A stretch of DNA of 64,000 nucleotides, from the NCBI GenBank assembly GCA_030248225.1, contig JASANE010001776.1, forward strand, positions 1 through 64,000, in the 5' to 3' direction. How positions within the stretch are numbered: position 1 is the stretch's first letter; the number at the start of each line of letters is the position of its first letter. A model generated the notes under the pieces. It worked only from the letters and a program-made list of their open reading frames with translations. It had not been told where the DNA came from and made no database searches. A program made the translations under genes and the position numbers. Shown piece by piece: positions 35,457-45,539 of this stretch. Source of the DNA: Trileptium ribeirensis (taxonomy: Eukaryota; Nematoda; Enoplea; Enoplida; Thoracostomopsidae).

Positions 35457-37020
35457 CTGAAATTTGACAATTTGTCCAGATAAACGTATAATGATGTATG
35501 TATATTGTAAATATTACAAAGGCGTTGCATCCTATTATCCAAATATCAATCGATTTCAGGTACGATACGGGTGGTAGGGAACGGCTTAGATCTGAAATTT
35601 GACAATTTGTCCAGATAAACGTACAACGACATATGTATATTGTAAATATTACAAAGGCGTTGCATCCTATTATCCAAATGTCAATCGATTTCAGGTACGA
35701 TACGGGTGGTAGGGAACGGCTTAGATCTGAAATTTGACAATTTGTCCAGATAAACGTATAATGATGTATGTATATTGTAAATATTACAAAGGCGTTGCAT
35801 CCTATTATCCAAATATCAATCGATTTCAGGTACGATACGGGTGGTAGGGAACGGCTTAGATCTGAAATTGACAATTTGTCCAGATAAACGTACAACGATA
35901 TATGTATATTGTAAATATTACAAAGGCGTTGCATCCTATTATCCAAATGTCAATCGATTTCAGGTACGATACGGGTGGTAGGGAACGGCTTAGATCTGAA
36001 ATTTGACAATTTGTCCAGATAAACGGACAATGTTATATGTATATTGTAAATATTACAAAGGCGTTTCATCCTATTATCCAAATATCAATCGATTTCAGGT
36101 ACGATACGGGTGGTAGGGAACGGCTTAGATCTGAAATTTGACAATTTGTCCAGATAAACGTATAATGATGTATGTATATTGTAAATATTACAAAGGCGTT
36201 GCATCCTATTATCCAAATATCAATCGATTTCAGGTACGATACGGGTGGTAGGGAACGGCTTAGATCTGAAATTTGACAATTTGTCCAGATAAACGTATAA
36301 TGATGTATGTATATTGTAAATATTACAAAGGCGTTGCATCCTATTATCCAAATATCAATCGATTTCAGGTACGATACGGGTGGTAGGGAACGGCTTAGAT
36401 CTGAAATTTGACAATTTGTCCAGATAAACGTATAATGATGTATGTATATTGTAAATATTACAAAGGCGTTGCATCCTATTATCCAAATATCAATCGATTT
36501 CAGGTACGATACGGGTGGTAGGGAACGGCTTAGATCTGAAATTTGACAATTTGTCCAGATAAACGTACAACGATATATGTATATTGTAAATATTACAAAG
36601 GCGTTGCATCTTATTATCCAAATGTCAATCGATTTCAGGTACGATACGGGTGGTAGGGAACGGCTTAGATCTGAAATTTGACAATTTGTCCAGATAAACG
36701 GACAATGTTATATGTATATTGTAAATATTACAAAGGCGTTTCATCCTATTATCCAAATATCAATCGATTTCAGGTACGATACGGGTGGTAGGGAACGGCT
36801 TAGATCTGAAATAAGACAATTTGTCCAGATAACCGTTCAACGATATATGTATATTGTAAATGTTACAAAGGCGTTGCATCCTATTATCCAAATATCAATC
36901 GATTTCAGGTACGATTCGGGTGGTACGGAACGTCTTAGATCTGAAATTTGACAATTTGTCCAGATAAACGTACAACGATATATGTATATTATAAATATTA
37001 CAAAGGCGTTGCATCCTATT
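35457..37020 (-). repeat. 135-bp array of M3 exon heads, proximal block (12 units)
   Basis: On the reverse strand each unit has ATTGTCAAATTTCAG, then the first ~75 bases of the M3 exon (peptide LSRSLPPVSYLKSIDIWIIG), then GTAATATTTAC and intron-like text. GGCGTTGCATCC landmarks lie at 35521, 35656, 35791, 35925, 36060, 36195, 36330, 36465, 36600, 36735, 36870 and 37005. Period 135 is 45 codons, so the frame stays open across units except at a single 134-bp unit. Rare variants (GGCGTTTCATCC at 36060 and 36735) recur at 675 bp, five units. The truncated heads are followed by GTAATA where the true exon has GTTATC. Confidence 0.95.
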
Positions 37021-37408
37021 TGTTGTATTCCCAGAGACGTAGATCCACGTTGAGTTGTAGAAAACAAACGTTTATTGAAAGCCAATAGAAGTAAGTAAAC
37101 AAAACGTAGACAAGACAGGAAAAGTAACGTTGAATCGAGACAATAAGAAACAGTAAACTGAACAGTAATGGAACAGTACGTCAGCAGTAACAAAACAGTA
37201 ACTTAAGTTGTGATAAGCAACCGTATTTAAATATAATCAAAGAATCTTCTATAATAATCATTACATCAGTCTTCGAAATCCGTAGAACATTCTAGAAGGA
37301 TCGAGATGCCGTCACTCCACGTGTGATGATGTCATCGTACATCATAGGAGCTTCCAGAAGAGGATCGAATGTAATTCCAAAATGTTCTGGCGAAGCAAAT
37401 CCATAACA
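37021..37408 (-). mobile_element. Gypsy element 3' LTR (388 bp)
   Basis: On the reverse strand it starts TGTTATGGATTTGC and ends GGGAATACAACA: TG...CA ends with a short inverted match TGTT/AACA. It is preceded by the polypurine tract GGCGGGGAGG (37409-37418). The 5' LTR is absent, so its length cannot be checked against a partner. The left edge falls directly on an array unit. Confidence 0.85.
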
Positions 37409-37418
37409 CCTCCCCGCC
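37409..37418 (-). promoter_or_regulatory. Polypurine tract of the Gypsy element
   Basis: GGCGGGGAGG on the reverse strand immediately precedes the LTR start TGTTATGG. This is the expected primer position for plus-strand DNA synthesis in LTR elements. Confidence 0.8.
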
Positions 37419-37429
37419 TAGCCGAAGGT

Positions 37430-39290
37430 TTACCTTGACGGCGAGTAGTGTTTAGGCGGACGCCCTTTTGTTGTCCGCTTTGAACACCGTAGTTGCTGAC
37501 CGCCGTAACTGGACGCATCGTCGATAGTTTCTTCTCCTCCTGTCTGAGGTACTTCAGCGATTTCCAACGGATCGTTATTCGCAGTATTTGTGGAACCTGT
37601 TGAATCGACATCTGCGCCAGGTTCGTTGTCATCTTGACAAACGTGCCTCGGCTGCAGCTGTTCGACGTGTCGCAGCCAGGTGGGTCCTCTTGTATAAACG
37701 CGGACGTTGACAGTACGGGTGCCTTTTCGCTGTGTGACTACAGCGGGCACCCAACGTGGCTGCTTGTCGTGATGGGGTCCAAAGTACAGGGCATAGACCG
37801 GATCACCGACTTTATAAGCAGGGTCCACTTCTGCAACAGTTTGAAATTGGGATTTGCTAGCTTCTTTGGCTTGCTTACCTTGAGCAGTGTAAGCTGGGGA
37901 CGGAAGCAGAGTGTCGATTTTCGTCCGAATTTGTCTCGAATTGAGTAACTCACTGGGGGAATATCCGCTGGAGTTAGGAGTGCGCAAGGCTTTTCTCGGA
38001 GGAAGACTTGATTTCCGTAAAGCTTGCTTGAAAGTTTGGACGAGTCGTTCTGCGGATCCATTCGTAGCAGGATGGTACGGGGCACCTGTAGGATGAGTAA
38101 TTCCTCGTTCTTTGCACCATGCCTGGAATTCTTCCGACATGCATGCTGATACATTGTCCGTGACCAATGTAAGAGGATATCCGAAATGAGCAAAGTCATG
38201 TTCCAGGAGTTCAATCGTTGACTTTGATGTGACCGCCTGAGTTGTATGAATACAAGGATATTTTGAATATGCGTCCGTTAAAACCATCCAATTAGTCCCC
38301 GGGAAATTAATAGCGTGATCAAGATGCAAACGGCCCCATGGTTTTTCTGGTAGCATCCATGGATGAATTGCCGGTTTTGGTGGTTTGTTTCGGTGCTCCC
38401 CACAGCTGATGCAAGTGCGGCAGGTTTCTTCGATGTCATCATCAATATTTGGCCAGTAGACAGCCGTACGTGCAAGCTGCTTCATACGCTGCACGCCAAA
38501 GTGTTCCAGGTGCAACAATTCCAAGACATCGCGGCGAAGATTGGCAGGGATCACTACTCTGGAGCCAAGTACTAAGCAACCGTTAGCAATAGATATTGAA
38601 TCAGCCAACTTACGGTAACGTTGCCTTCGTCGTTCTTCTTTGGCGGCCATCCTTCACGCGTGAATCGAAACACTACTGAAATGACTGGATCATTCGCCGA
38701 TTCGCAGGCCAGTGACTGTTTGTCACCAGGAGTGACTTTGTTACTGATGTCTTGAATGGCACAGACCATAGCTGCATTGTCTTCGCTTTCCCCCTGTCGA
38801 GCTGGAAATCGTCAGTCGCAGGTAGACGACTCAGGACATCAGCATTTGCATGATCAGCTGTTTTGCGGAATTCAATTTGGTAATCAAATTGTCCCAACAT
38901 GAGAGCCCAACGTGCCAATCTGTTTGCGGCGAGAATCGGTGTTTCTTTTCCGGGCCCAAACATGGCAATAAGTGGTCGATGATCTGTGACCAACGTAAAT
39001 TTCCTTCCATAAAGGTATTGGTAAAATTTCTTTAACCCGAAGATAATAGCCAGTGCTTCCTTCTGAATCTGACTGTAGTTCTTCTGGGATTCATTAAGAA
39101 TTTTTGAGACATTGCAAATTGGCCGCTCGCTTCCATCTGGATAGCGGTGAAATAATACTGCACCAATTCCAACGTTGAAAGCATCGCAAGCAACTCCTAA
39201 TCTTATTGATTCGTTATAATGAACCAGCACGTTTTCAGAGGAAAGAAGTTGCTTTAGTCGATCGAATGGAGATTGTTGTTCTGCGTCCCA
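37430..39290 (-). pseudogene. Ty3/Gypsy pol fragment: RNase H and integrase, 5'-truncated and frameshifted
   Basis: Reverse strand. From 39290 downwards comes an RNase H domain (motifs RLGVACDAFNVGIGAVLF, KEALAIIFGLKKF, TLVTDHRPL, HANADVLSRLP). Then, in another frame from 38650, comes an integrase of 406 codons. It has H47, H50, C77 and C80 of the zinc finger, and catalytic D111 (HLDHAINF), D165 (LVTDN) and E201 (NGSAERLVQ), giving the D,35,E spacing. A GPTWLRHVEQLQPRH end region is Gypsy-like. At least two frameshifts separate RNase H from integrase (about 38790 and 38640). Protease and reverse transcriptase are missing: the element stops at 39291, at the start of RNase H, against array sequence. 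Not active. Confidence 0.93.
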
Positions 39291-40200
39291 AGGCGTTGCA
39301 TCCTACTATCCAAATATCAATCGATTTCAGGCACGATGCGGGTGGTAGGGAACGGCTTAGATCTGAAATTTGACAATTTGTCCAGATAAACTTACAACGA
39401 CATATGTATATTGTAAATATTACAAAGGCGTTGCATCCTACTATCCAAATATCAATCGATTTCAGGCACGATGCGGGTGGTAGGGAACGGCTTAGATCTG
39501 AAATTTGACAATTTGTCCATATAAACGTACAACGATATATGTATATTGTAAATATTACAAAGGCATTGCATCCCAATATCCAAATATCAATCGATTTCAG
39601 GTACGACACGGGTGGTAGGGAACGACTTAGATCTGAAATTTGACAATGTGTCCAGATAAACGTAAAATGATATATGTATATTGTAAATATTACAAAGGCG
39701 TTGCATCCTATTATCCAAATATCAATCGATTACAAGTACGATACGGGTGGCAGGGAACGGCTCAGATCTGAAATTTGACAATTTGTCCAGATAAACGTAC
39801 AACGACATATGTGTATTGTAAATATTACAAAGGCGTTGCATCCTATTATCCAAATATCAATCGATTTCAGGCACTATACGGGTGGTAGGGAACGGCTTAG
39901 ATCTGAAATTTGACAATTTGTCCATATAAACGTACAACGATATATGTATATTGTAAATATTACAAAGGCGTTGCATCCCAATATCCAAATATCAATCGAT
40001 TTCAGGTACGACACGGGTGGTAGAGAACGACTTAGACCTGAAATTTGACAATGTGTCCAGATAAACGTAAAATGATATATATATGTATATTGTAAATATT
40101 ACAAAGGCGTTGCATCCTATTATCCAAATATCAAAGTATTTCATGTAAGGAACTGATGATAAGAAACGACACTCATCTGAAATAGGACTATGTTGTTCGG
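39291..40200 (-). repeat. 135-bp array of M3 exon heads, distal block (7 units)
   Basis: The array resumes at GGCGTTGCATCC positions 39292, 39427, 39562 (GGCATT), 39697, 39832, 39967 and 40107, then fades by about 40200. The units carry more variants (GGCACGATGCGGG, GACACGGGTGG, GATTACAAGTACG) than those on the other side of the Gypsy insertion. The two blocks have therefore drifted apart. Confidence 0.93.
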
Positions 40201-40959
40201 ATTGGATATATTATTGGGTAACAGTTGGGTTTCTGTACAACACGTATGTGTATAAAATGACAAAGCTAGCCCTTCATATATTTCAAATATTTGTTGATTT
40301 TTTCTATAAGATGATCTGTAAGAAAGACTAAGAACCGCTCACTTTATCTAGGAAATAACGTACGAAAAATTACAAAAAATCCAGTTTAGTTCGTGCACTT
40401 TATTTTTTAATCATATAGTAGAGTAGCCTAATGTGCGCCCATAGATTTTACTGAACTCAGTCACTCGTACATATTATTGCGTAACTTCGTAACAATGCAT
40501 TTTATAATGACGAAATTTTTCATAGCTTTTGTCCACACCTGTACGAACACATGGCTAAAATTTCGTGTTTTAGAAGCAAGAAAAACTAAAGTTACATGGT
40601 TCGGAACCTCAAAAAATGGTTCATGGAGCAAATTAAGGCACGGTTCTGAATGTGCTCCAGTAGGGTCCTAATTTACTCCAGGGGTGTCTTAAAGTGAGCC
40701 GTGTACTTTTATCGACTATAGTTCATTGAATTCAGTATATATATAATATTTTATGTTAATAGCTTCATAATAATATTTTATTTTTCAAAAAGTCAGATTT
40801 ACGAAGCGTCTAAAAATTGTGAGAAGCTATCTTATTATATAGTGTCAGAAATTATGAAGGTATCTCAATATGAACAGAAAAACAAAACAAAATGAAAAAA
40901 GCAAAATAGCGAACATTGGCTCCAGAATTACATATTTATTTTACACTTTCATTATCTTG

Positions 40960-41300
40960 TACACAACTTGCGCAGAGAAAATATCGCTTCGTAACCTTTC
41001 CACCACATGATTCATGCTGCCAGACGCACAGTAGGAGCAATGCAGCCACTGATTACGTAAAGTTTCATCATTACCATATGCTACGTTGCAAACAGGACAG
41101 ATTGTTATATCGGCAACATTAGTAATCTTTGTTTTTGTTTCCTTGCTGAATGTTAATTTTGTATCGTTTGGTGATGTCTTAAGACTCTTTCCTTTTTTTG
41201 GCTTGAACGAAATTCACATGGTTTACACTTGTAAGGCACACAGGAGTTGACTGGTGTTTACCAACAGTGATAGCTGCTTTTTGGACTGGTCCTAATACCT
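40960..41300 (-). pseudogene. Transposase C-terminal zinc-finger relic
   Basis: Reverse-strand translation shows ADITICPVCNVAYG, then DETLRNQWLHCSYCA, a C-x2-C ... W-x2-C-x2-C treble-clef pattern often found at the C-terminus of pogo/Tigger-type DDE transposases. It is preceded in another frame by GPVQKAAITVGKHQSTPV. A frameshift separates the two, and the catalytic DDE domain was not found. Inactive. Confidence 0.6.
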
Positions 41301-41366
41301 CTCCTCCCAGCTGTGCGAATGAAACAAATGGGGTCGATTAATTATTTTTTCCGCACTATTTTATAT

Positions 41367-41482
41367 GTATATATTGTACTTAGAAAAATTTATCACTGGA
41401 AAAAATTTAAATTTATTTACTTTCTAAATTTTACTTTCAATTTAATAATCATAAGGCGGTTATAAGGGTTGAACAAGTTTGA
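41367..41482 (+). repeat. 117-bp direct repeat, left copy
   Basis: Matches 42653-42768 almost exactly: TGTATATATTGTACTTAG, AATTTATCACTGG, TTAATAATCATAAGGCGG and TTATAAGGGTTGAACAAG. The two copies enclose about 1.17 kb. They could be short terminal repeats of an inserted element (TG...CA ends are possible) or a duplication made during rearrangement. Confidence 0.75.
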
Positions 41483-42152
41483 TAATTTTGTTATACCATG
41501 GGGTTGGATCTGTGAAACACTATGTTATGAGCGCAGTACAGCGAAGCACCTGCTCAGAATGCAGATGGTGAAAACAATGACACAGCCCGACGGCTGCAAC
41601 AGTAACAAAAATAATTATAATCGCGCAATTAATAATACGACGGTGCGGGTCTTATTACCAGCTTCTAGGCTAGCTGTGTTGGGTAACCCCGTCTGCATGT
41701 GCGTCATTACGGATCGACAAATAAGCTTAATTTTGGGTAATGCTCCGGTTTTCGAACTACACCCAGTAGTCGGCTCGCGACACCCTTTCCCGTGCCGTCC
41801 CCATCTAGAAATGTTGCATCTAAGGGTATAAATAAATTATAGTCTACGGATGGAGTTACGAAAACACAGTGTTTTGTTTTTGTATTATGGGTGTGCGGTA
41901 GATTTAGTAAGTGAATTAGATTTGCGACAGTGGTGTTACTTGGTTTTTATCTTACAGGAGCAGCAGGTCGTGATACCCTTCAACAAAATAGTGTCATGTG
42001 CAAGGTCGTGTAGCTATACGGAGTACGTTATTGCGGCTCGTGTTGCTATACGAAGTACGTTACCCCTGGTTTTAAACAACGAAAATCATATTTTCAGTTA
42101 TCCCTGGTTTTTGATAACGAAAACCATATTTTCAGTTATCCCCGGTTTTAGA

Positions 42153-42182
42153 CTACACGAGCCGTTATGACGGCTCGTGTAG
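42153..42182. repeat. Perfect 13-bp hairpin
   Basis: CTACACGAGCCGT (42153-42165) pairs with ACGGCTCGTGTAG (42170-42182) around TATG. The flank 42004-42150 holds related direct words (GGCTCGTGT-GCTATACG, ATATTTTCAGTTATCCC twice). It lies inside the rearranged DNA element. Function unknown. Confidence 0.75.
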
Positions 42183-42652
42183 CTATACGGACGATTTTGG
42201 CTCGAAAAATTGATAAATAGCGGGTTAGCAGCAGGGCTAATAGAATCGCTGTTATCATTATCGGCTACGGGTATACAAATTATCTGGTATAGACTAGCGT
42301 AGGACTAATGCTGGAAGAAAACAGCGCACTGGGATCTCTTTTGGGCTTAAGTGCACGATCATTTTATTGGAGTTGACCAAACGGTTACTGGAATCACTGG
42401 CTTATTATCACAGGCTACTGGATTATTGTTTTAATTAATCATTTGTGTTGTGTCAGTGGAACCGAGCGAGTAGCCGACAAGGCAAGATGCATTTGAAACT
42501 TGCGTCGGATAAAAGGCATACGCATTGATCGATAAGGCTTAAGGTGCAAGTTTTCAGAACATAGGACATCGAGACGAACATCTTCAGCCTACGGAGCTTC
42601 CGTACTACTAAATAGCATAACGGTGCAGTCGCACAGACGTAAAATGGTTTAG

Positions 42653-42768
42653 TGTATATATTGTACTTAGAAAAATTTATCACTGGAAAAATTTAAACTT
42701 TATTTACTTTCTAAATTTCACTTTCAATTTAATAATCATAAGGCGGTTATAAGGGTTGAACAAGTTTT
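42653..42768 (+). repeat. 117-bp direct repeat, right copy
   Basis: Second copy of the sequence at 41367-41482, same orientation, with a few indels in A runs. After it the text diverges at once (GGCCAAAAATCG), which marks the repeat edge. Confidence 0.75.
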
Positions 42769-43442
42769 TGGCCAAAAATCGATTGCTGAAAGTACCACAA
42801 AATTGATTTATGAAACATCTAAAGAGTAAGTCAACGATGTGAAAGACTATACTGTATGTTCCTTTTATGGTACAAAATAACAATAGAAAACGTTTACGTA
42901 TTTGTTGGCACGTGTTTCTGGATGTTCCACATATTTTGTAGCATCTTTGTCTTTCGACTCAACTAGATTCAACTTTGGCGCAGATTAAGGGCACTGGCGC
43001 AAATTAGTACCTATCCGGCGCACATTTGGAACTTTTTAGTAAAATTTGTGTCATGTTGGAATCTTGTAAATAAGTTGAGATTTATCAATTGAAAATGATT
43101 AATATTTAGATCATTATAGAGCTTGGATTATACCCTACAAATCGATATAAAAATCGTAGCGTTCCGTTCAAATTATCATATACAATTAACATAATAAAAA
43201 TACAAAAAATCCTAAAAAATAAAAAAATGACATTTTAACTAATGAAACAGTTAAAACCAATCAGCAAATGGCGCGCATAAGCAACTGCTTGCTTAATCTT
43301 TGGTGATTTGTTGCCAAAAAGTTAAGCATTTGATTGGTCCAAATTTGAAAAATGTGCGCTAAGAAATAATCTAGTTATCATGCGCTAAACATTGAGTTGG
43401 CGCATATTAGGAGATGGCGTAAATATGGCTACTCTACTATAT

Positions 43443-43960
43443 TAGTGAGCCGAAATTAGGAGTTTCGGAAGCCTAGACGTCGATATTAATGAAAAAGAAC
43501 ACAATAGCAAGGGAACAACTATTGAATGTTAAGTATAAAGCGTTTATTGAATGCTAAGAGTTTATGATGGCGTCATGATAGGGGAAGGAACCTTCTCGTC
43601 ATCACCATGTAAACGCGTCGACATGACGCGATGCATTTCCACCTTACCCCCGGTGTTACCACCCTCAGTTTTGAGGGGTCACGATACCGGGGAAAAATTG
43701 TTCCGACGCCGTAATAGTTTTGGGGGTTTGAAAAAATTCTTCGAGTCCACCTACAAAAAGTTAGTGGGTCGAAGAAAATTTTTTTCTCCACTCCCCCTCC
43801 AAACAATTAGAGAGGTCGAGGAAAGTTTTTTCTACAAAAGACCCACCAAAACTGTGGAAACAAATTTTTGTATTTTTGTTCATGGTATCATTTGCCTCCT
43901 TAACAGGGGGAGAGTAAAGTCGAAGTGGACAGCATCATGTTCAATATGTTTGCATGTTGA
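43443..43960. other. No recognisable gene
   Basis: A frame of 158 codons at 43551-44027 has no family motif and runs through the palindromic sequence at its end. The opposite strand is open over part of it too. I treat it as chance. Confidence 0.5.
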
Positions 43961-43968
43961 TTTGGAAG

Positions 43969-44307
43969 AGTGTCATACTATTCTCATGAAACATCATGCA
44001 GTCTTGGTATTACCAAGAGTGCATTAGAGAAGAGGTGACACTGCCGCACTCTAATGGTCACCCGTGCTTGATGATGCGGGCGTTTTTGGTGCGATCCCTC
44101 AGTTTTTTGGGGCAGGGGCGGTCGCCATGCACAGACCCCCAGTTTTTGGTAGGGGTAGCTCGCACCCACAGTTTTTTTTGGGGGGGGGGGCGGGTTGACA
44201 TCGGAGGGAGGTCTGTGCATGAAACAAGGATTGGAGGTTGTCAGGCCGAAAACATTTACATTAGTGTGTAGGGAAGTGTCATACTATTCTCTAATGCAAT
44301 CTTGGCG
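43969..44307. mobile_element. Palindromic MITE-like element with an 11-G run
   Basis: GCATTAGAGAAGAGGTGACA (44021-44040) mirrors the right end at 44271-44297 (TGTCATACTATTCTCTAATG). Inside, CATGCACAGACC (44126-44137) pairs perfectly with GGTCTGTGCATG (44210-44221), enclosing a T-run plus a run of 11 G. A second right-end-like copy at 43969-44006 makes a local palindrome with CTTGGTATTACCAAG at its centre. Noncoding, about 290 bp. Confidence 0.7.
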
Positions 44308-44529
44308 CTACAAATTGCAGAGACCTGTTACTATTTATGGTGAACGATAGTATTATATTTGTCAGACAGCGTGAATTGACAATAGATACAGTTATGCGCT
44401 ACATCGCGCGTGTCCGGAGGGGGCCGTTACACACCACGCCTTTTTAAACCGACGCCTCCTTAGCCCATAATTACCCCTTTCACTACCCGCCCTAAAGGCT
44501 CAGCATCCCTCTCACGCGCCGAAGTATTC

Positions 44530-44680
44530 AGAAAAGTTTAAGAAATTGGCAAAAATTGCGGAAAGAATTGGTAAAATGCACAAATTAACAAAAAAATGAT
44601 TAAAATTTCAGCAAATATAAGGGAAACTTTTATTAAAATTTGAAAAATTAAGTTTATAAAAAATTTGAAAATATACTCCC
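44530..44680 (+). repeat. A-rich quasi-periodic island 3
   Basis: Words such as AATTGGCAAAAATTGCGG, AATTGGTAAAATGC and AAATTTCAGCAAATATAAGG recur at about 11-12 base steps. Flanked by C-rich CCACCTCC and CTATACG repeats (44690-44800). Same family as islands at 15.6, 30.0, 59.2 and 63.9 kb. Confidence 0.5.
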
Positions 44681-44809
44681 TGAATTACCTCTCACGACGA
44701 CCACCTCCTCTCTACGGAACCCTATACGCGACCACCTCTTCCGGCCACCTCCTCCGACCACCACCCGACAACTTCCTCCCCACGGAACCCTATACCCCTA
44801 TTACCTATA

Positions 44810-45539
44810 CATCATAGATAACCTTTTCACACTTGTTGTTGTTCGACAACAACCAAAAAAAGTTTACAAAGCGTTGTGCTAAATAAATTCTAGGTGTACT
44901 GTAAGTTTATATGTGCCTTATTGCTGAGTAGATATTTGACAGTCGTATAGACCGGAGAAATGCCTCCAAAACTGCTCAACAGTTAGTGAGCGAGACTTAC
45001 AATCCAGCGTTCCAGGGTCAATACCTCACGATGATGAACATTTTTCAATTCGTACGAGAGATGCTAATTACTCCAGGTCTTATCGAAACACGGTCGTGGG
45101 TCCAATTTAGCTACGTTACACATAGATAGTTCTTTTGTCAAGCCAGTTCTCAATCTCAAAACCGATGCCCGTGTGCAAGTGAAGATTTAAACTCACGTAC
45201 CTGGACAAAATTTGCTATACAGCAAAACGCTTTTAATGTTCTTGATGAATATTTTGCGGTGTAAGAGCTAATTCGATAAATGTGCGCGTTCACAAATTGG
45301 GTTTCGTACACTCGAAGTATGTTTTAGCATTCACGAGGAAATAACGGTGACATAATTCTGACCATAGTTTTTGCAGGAGTCAGTAGTGCTTTGGGCAGAA
45401 CAACCATGGTGTACGCACCTAAAATGAACTCACGCTTAAACTGAAGCGAATCAATAATGTCTACACCGCTTTGGTTATTAACAAAATTTATTTTAAAGTT
45501 TCTTTCTAAAATTTCGTTCAAAATATGCATTTACTTTCC
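44810..45539. other. No supported gene
   Basis: A reverse-strand frame at 45324-45530 contains FKREF, a string also seen just before M1 in glutamate-gated chloride channels. However, no M1 helix with its tryptophans follows, so it is not annotated as an exon. Confidence 0.4.

Larger units (their letters stand above)
40413..43442 (-). mobile_element. Pogo/Tigger-like DNA element, about 3 kb, rearranged
   Basis: ATATAGTAGAGTAGCC at 40413-40428 is mirrored exactly by GGCTACTCTACTATAT at 43427-43442, consistent with a TA target and terminal repeats starting TAGTAGAGTAGCC. Subterminal words TGTGCGCC / GGCGCA recur at both ends. A zinc-finger relic typical of pogo-type transposases lies on the reverse strand at 40960-41300. 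The middle carries a 117-bp direct duplication and unrelated sequence, so the element has been rearranged. It lies inside the channel gene's presumed long intron. Confidence 0.75.

Noticed and set aside
35251..35946. A 231-codon protein with repeated SYLKSIDIWIIGCNAF modules as a separate gene
   Set aside because: It is the read-through of the in-frame 135-bp array into the true M3 exon, including its acceptors; not an independent gene.
18258..40200. CRISPR-like array
   Set aside because: Units are contiguous exon-head copies without spacers, in an intron-containing animal genome.
43551..44027. 158-codon forward frame
   Set aside because: Runs into the palindromic MITE end, is partly open on both strands, and has no recognisable domain.
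45324..45530. Reverse frame containing SLQFKREFILGAY, at first sight a pre-M1 exon of the channel gene
   Set aside because: FKREF and an in-phase acceptor are present, but no M1 helix with its conserved tryptophans follows, and the frame stops. Similarity limited to five residues is not enough.
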